Notes under the pieces: model-generated
Databases searched by the model: none
What the model was told of the DNA's origin: nothing
The model's input: the letters and a program-made list of their open reading frames with translations, nothing else
DNA from: Actinomycetes bacterium
GTDB taxonomy: Bacteria; Actinomycetota; Acidimicrobiia; Acidimicrobiales; RAAP-2
NCBI GenBank assembly: GCA_021828055.1
Contig: JAKATH010000002.1
Location: 1 to 64,000 of the forward strand
Reading direction: 5' to 3'
Length of the DNA: 64,000 nucleotides
Program-made: the position numbers and the translations under genes
Shown: positions 60,751 through 64,000 of the stretch, piece after piece
Numbering within the stretch: the stretch's first letter is position 1
Layout: every line of letters starts with the position of its first letter

Positions 60751-62178
60751 TCAGCCACCCGCGCGCCGCGGCGCCAGCTCGTCGATGAGGTTCCACAACT
60801 CGTCGACGTGTCGCTCCTGGGTCCAGGTTCCTCCGATCGAGCAGCGGATCGCATACCGACCTCCGAGGACCGTGTGGCTCAGCATCACGCGCCCGGTGTC
60901 ATTGAGATCGCGGAGCAGCTGCTCCGTCGCCGCGTCCCCGGCGACATGCGCGAACGACAAGAAGTTGAGCACCGGCGGAGCACAAAAGTCGAACCGGTCG
61001 TCAGCCTGGATGCGCTCTCGGAGGCGCGCAGCGAGCGCCACATGGTTGCGCACGTGCCTGCGGAGACCTTCAGCTCCGTACGTACGCACCACAAACCACA
61101 GCTTGAGCGCCCGGAAGCGCCGACCCAGCGGAATCTGCCAGTCCCGGTAGTCGACGACCGATCCGGAGACGGTGGCGGAGTTCTGGAGGTACTCCGGGTC
61201 AACGGACAATGCATCGGTGAGCGCCGCTCGGTCGCGCACGTAGAAGCAGTCGCAGTCGAAGTTCGTGAGCAGCCACTTATGCGGGTTGAACGCGTAGCTG
61301 TCGGCGAGCTCGAGCCCGTCGTGAAAACCTCGCAGCTCGGGACAGATCGCGGCCGATCCCGCCATGGCGGCGTCCACATGGAGCCACGTAATTTGCTCCT
61401 GGCAGATGTTGCCGATGGCCCGCAGTGGGTCGAATCCCATCGAGGAAGTCGTGCCCGCGGTGGCGAGCACGAAGCACGGGACGAATCCAGACGCACGGTC
61501 GTCGTCCATCAGGGCGGAAAGCGACGCGGGATCCATGGAGAAATCAGTGCTCACCGGCACGCTGCGAATCTGATCACGTGCAAAGCCGGCAACCTTCGCA
61601 TTCTTCGGCAGCGACGAGTGCGCTTCCGAAGTGGCGTACACAGTGAGACGGTCGAGCGACGCGCCCTCTTGGAGCGCCCGCTCGCGGGCCGCGACGAGGG
61701 CGCAAAGCATCGCCGATGACGCGGAATCCTGGATGACCCCGCCGCCCGGGCCGGCGAAACTGAAGTGCTCAGGGAGTCCGAGCAACTCGACCAGCCAGTC
61801 GAGGACGACCATCTCGAGCTCAGTGCACGCGGGGCTCGTCGACCAGAGCATCCCGTTCACCGCGAGTCCAGCGGACACCAGCTCGCCCAGAATGGACGGG
61901 GGCGACGAGCTGGCGGGAAAGTACGCAAAGAACCCCGGGGCCTGCCAGTGGGTGATCCCGGGCACGATCACGCGCTCGACGTCGGCAAGGATCGCGGCGA
62001 AGGGCTCGGGATCTTCGGGCGCGTGCGCCGGCAGACGTGCCACGATGCCACCGGGGACGACGGATGGCGAGACGGCACAGCTCTCGAGTCGTTCGAGATA
62101 GCGCGCAACCCACTCCAGCGCCATCATCCCGTCATCGCGAAATCCCGCAGACGACACGATGCCGGTGACGTCGTTCAT
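60751..62178 (-). CDS. Aromatic L-amino acid decarboxylase (PLP, group II)
   Basis: This PLP enzyme decarboxylates aromatic amino acids such as tryptophan, tyrosine, phenylalanine or DOPA. The 475-residue protein has His187 in S-E-A-H-S-S (stacks on PLP), Asp269 in H-V-D-A-A-M-A-G and the Schiff-base Lys301 in F-N-P-H-K-W. Tyr330 in D-P-E-Y-L matches the catalytic-loop Tyr of human DOPA decarboxylase, so decarboxylation rather than aldehyde synthesis is predicted. W-Q-I-P-L-G-R-R-F-R-A-L-K is also present. Exact substrate is unknown. The ATG lies six bases after TAAGCT. Confidence 0.92.
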   Translation of the reverse strand: MNDVTGIVSSAGFRDDGMMALEWVARYLERLESCAVSPSVVPGGIVARLPAHAPEDPEPFAAILADVERVIVPGITHWQAPGFFAYFPASSSPPSILGELVSAGLAVNGMLWSTSPACTELEMVVLDWLVELLGLPEHFSFAGPGGGVIQDSASSAMLCALVAARERALQEGASLDRLTVYATSEAHSSLPKNAKVAGFARDQIRSVPVSTDFSMDPASLSALMDDDRASGFVPCFVLATAGTTSSMGFDPLRAIGNICQEQITWLHVDAAMAGSAAICPELRGFHDGLELADSYAFNPHKWLLTNFDCDCFYVRDRAALTDALSVDPEYLQNSATVSGSVVDYRDWQIPLGRRFRALKLWFVVRTYGAEGLRRHVRNHVALAARLRERIQADDRFDFCAPPVLNFLSFAHVAGDAATEQLLRDLNDTGRVMLSHTVLGGRYAIRCSIGGTWTQERHVDELWNLIDELAPRRAGG

Positions 62179-62184
62179 CCGTCG

Positions 62185-62190
62185 AGCTTA
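62185..62190 (-). promoter_or_regulatory. Predicted -10 box of the decarboxylase (leaderless)
   Basis: TAAGCT on the minus strand, six bases before the ATG at 62178. Confidence 0.5.
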
Positions 62191-62336
62191 GATCCGGACG
62201 AGACAGTCCCCGGCTCCGTCTCGCGGTGCCGCGGACACACGTATGCGCTGTGCGTCCTCGCCTGGTCTCGGCGGGGTTCGCGCTCGGCGAGGGACAGCTC
62301 CGCGCTGCAGACCGCGAGATCGTCGCGAAGGAGTCT

Positions 62337-63548
62337 TCAGGAGCCCGTCAGGTCCACGTAGCATTCTGCGAACCACCGACATAGGCCGGCGGAGCGTACG
62401 AGGTGATCCAAGCGGGCGAGCTGGAGCCGATTGCCGAAATCGTCTCCCCCAAGGGGGTGCAGCATCGTCGTCATGTACGACGAGAACTCCTGAGCGCGCC
62501 ACGCGCGTCCGAGGCTGCGCGTCGAGTACTCGTCCACAAGATCCTCTTCGGCTTTGGTGAGCATCCTCACCAGCGCCTCAGCCAGCTCCCGAACGTCTGC
62601 AACGGCGAGGTTCAGGCCCTTGGCACCCGTAGGCGGGACCACGTGGGCGGCGTCCCCCGCGAGGAACAGTCGCCCATGTCGCATCGGCTCGACCACCGCA
62701 CCCTGCATTGTGGTCACTGACCGTTCGAGTATGGGTCCCTCGGAGAGGGACCAGCCGTCGTCGGTCGTCAGCCGGTCTCGAAGCTCTTGCCAGATCAGCT
62801 CATCCGGCCAGCGGTCCAGTGGCTCGCCCGGTGGCACCTGAAGGTAGAGGCGGCTGATCTGCGGGGTCCGCATCGAGTAGAGCGCAAACCCGCGTGCGCT
62901 TCGGCAATAGATCAGCTCCTCGGTTGACGGCGGAGCCGCCGCGAGGATGCCGAGCCACGCATAGGGGTACTCCCGCACCTGCACCCTGGATCGCTGCGCC
63001 ACCGCAGTGCGCGCGATGCCGTGAGCGCCGTCACAGCCGGCGATCACCTGACAAGCCACAGTTCCGGGTTCGCCTTCGAGGGTGCGAAAATGGATACGCG
63101 GGCCGCCGGTCGAGCTGGCCAACGCCCCTCCTGACCAATGGTCGAACCCCTCGAGGCCGGTCACCTCGGTGTCGAACCGCAGATCGCCGCCGACCGCGAG
63201 GCGCGCAGCGATGAGGTCCTTCACCACCTCCTGCTGGCCGTAGACAACCAGTGACCGTCCCCCGGCGAGCTCCGTCAAGGGCATCCGATGACGCTCACCC
63301 GCAAAGCGCAGTTCGATGCCGTGGTGAACCATGCCCTCGCGTCGCATGCGCTCTCCGACACCGCATTCGACCAGGAGCTCGGCCGTGCTGTGCTCGAGGA
63401 CCCCTGCCCTCACCCGTTGCTCGACGTAGTCGCGGGAGCGGCGCTCCAGGACGATGGACTCGACTCCCTCCTGGGCGAGCAGATGGGAGAGCAGAAGCCC
63501 CGCAGGCCCGGCGCCGACGATCCCCACCTGCGTCCGCAGCTGCTGCAC
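62337..63548 (-). CDS. pobA: 4-hydroxybenzoate 3-monooxygenase
   Basis: This flavin hydroxylase converts 4-hydroxybenzoate to protocatechuate. The 403-residue protein has the FAD motif G-A-G-P-A-G, the C-D-G-A-H-G segment and G-D-A-A-H-V-V-P-P-T-G-A-K-G-L-N-L-A. Substrate residues of the Pseudomonas enzyme are conserved by position: Tyr201 in E-L-I-Y, Ser212 and Arg214 in Y-S-M-R, Tyr222 in L-Y-L-Q-V and Tyr385 in A-E-C-Y-V. I start it at a GTG at 63548 with GGAG six bases upstream; a frame to 63632 is rejected. No ring-cleavage genes are in view. Confidence 0.93.
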   Translation of the reverse strand: MQQLRTQVGIVGAGPAGLLLSHLLAQEGVESIVLERRSRDYVEQRVRAGVLEHSTAELLVECGVGERMRREGMVHHGIELRFAGERHRMPLTELAGGRSLVVYGQQEVVKDLIAARLAVGGDLRFDTEVTGLEGFDHWSGGALASSTGGPRIHFRTLEGEPGTVACQVIAGCDGAHGIARTAVAQRSRVQVREYPYAWLGILAAAPPSTEELIYCRSARGFALYSMRTPQISRLYLQVPPGEPLDRWPDELIWQELRDRLTTDDGWSLSEGPILERSVTTMQGAVVEPMRHGRLFLAGDAAHVVPPTGAKGLNLAVADVRELAEALVRMLTKAEEDLVDEYSTRSLGRAWRAQEFSSYMTTMLHPLGGDDFGNRLQLARLDHLVRSAGLCRWFAECYVDLTGS

Positions 63549-63846
63549 ACCACTCTCCCATCGCCAGGGTTCCTGTTGGGGTCCACACCCGACATTCTCA
63601 CCGACTTTGACGAGCTTGCCGGACGTTGTCAATCATCCCCGCGAGGCGCTGCCGGCGCTCCTGCTCCCCCTTTGCCCATGCTCGGCTGCTCGGTCCCCTC
63701 TCTCGCCCTCTGGGAGCAGAGGCGGTCCGAGGCTCGAGAGCTTCGCTCAGCTCTCGGCGAAGCCTTCTGTCGGCTGCCGAGCGTGGGATCGCGTCGGTGA
63801 AGCGACCGCGCGAATGCGCTTGTGCGGCACGACGGAAGGTCGGAGG
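63549..63846. other. Spacer upstream of pobA, no supported gene
   Basis: About 300 bases contain only overlapping short frames with no recognisable protein. The pobA promoter should lie here, but I find no strong -10 box. Confidence 0.5.
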
Positions 63847-64000
63847 TCAAGAGCGCAGGCGGCGCCACACAGCGCCCGCGCGGGACCCAGGCCCGTTCGA
63901 GCCTGCTGCGGAGCCACCATCGAGCAGCTGAGCCTGTGTCACCAGTCCCCGCGCTCCCCCGTGGAGCCGGTAACCGACGGGGAAGAGCTCGATCCCGGTG
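63847..64000 (-). CDS. Possible 3' end of an unassigned gene at the window edge
   Basis: A minus-strand frame runs from the edge to a TGA at 63847, giving 50 residues beginning T-G-I-E-L-F-P-V-G-Y-R-L-H-G. I do not recognise it. The last 25 residues are Gly/Arg-rich and uninformative, so it may not be coding. Confidence 0.3.
   Translation of the reverse strand, partial: TGIELFPVGYRLHGGARGLVTQAQLLDGGSAAGSNGPGSRAGAVWRRLRS

Overview
The window is a GC-rich actinobacterial chromosome segment, most likely from the class Acidimicrobiia (inference). Evidence: the translation and isoprenoid core order proS-rimP-nusA-rnpM-infB-rbfA-truB-ribF-rpsO-pnp, an MtrAB-LpqB-like operon, an archaeal-type ProS, a class II DAHP synthase, a PunA-type nucleoside phosphorylase, and a secreted protein with the GYW..ADGG..FG repeats familiar from Acidimicrobiia. 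Most genes lie on the minus strand. I see no prophage, CRISPR array or insertion sequence.

Layout. 1-9.9 kb: a partial diiron-like protein, dapB, a DUF2142 membrane protein, M16 peptidase, pnp, rpsO, ribF, truB and rbfA. 9.9-16.7 kb: infB, rnpM, nusA, rimP (with a structured leader) and proS. 16.7-26.3 kb: ispG, site-2 protease, dxr, cdsA, frr, pyrH, tsf and rpsB. 26.3-31.8 kb: a tandem-repeat array, a tyrosine recombinase, a response regulator/histidine kinase/GerMN lipoprotein operon, and nadD-small membrane protein-rsfS. 31.8-35.7 kb: aroF and a large secreted repeat protein. 35.8-42.8 kb: a VWA protein and MoxR ATPase downstream of proA, then proB, obgE and a DtxR-family regulator. 42.9-47.1 kb: purine nucleoside phosphorylase, rpmA, rplU, rng and the frameshifted remains of a radical SAM gene pair. 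47.1-57.7 kb: cell-shape genes mrdA-mreD-mreC-mreB, then ndk, folC, clpX, clpP and tig. 57.9-64 kb: a DUF5679 zinc-ribbon protein, tRNA-Pro, a DedA protein, nicotinate phosphoribosyltransferase, an aromatic amino acid decarboxylase, 4-hydroxybenzoate hydroxylase and an unassigned edge ORF.

How it works together. The window mainly encodes translation and RNA turnover (S2, EF-Ts, RRF, IF2, NusA, RimP, RbfA, TruB, S15, PNPase, L21, L27, RNase G, Obg), MEP isoprenoid and CDP-DAG synthesis, rod-shape wall growth and Clp proteolysis. Internal operon genes are commonly joined by 4-base ATGA/GTGA overlaps. First genes of operons instead often carry a TAnnnT box 6-9 bases before the start codon, which suggests widespread leaderless transcription.

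The most notable items are a possible ATA start codon for rnpM, a two-state leader before rimP-nusA-infB, the decayed radical SAM pair, a six-repeat secreted protein with a 180-residue Thr/Gly/Ser linker, a TGCA-rich operator-like cluster upstream of it, and GC-rich tandem repeats in several gene tails and spacers.
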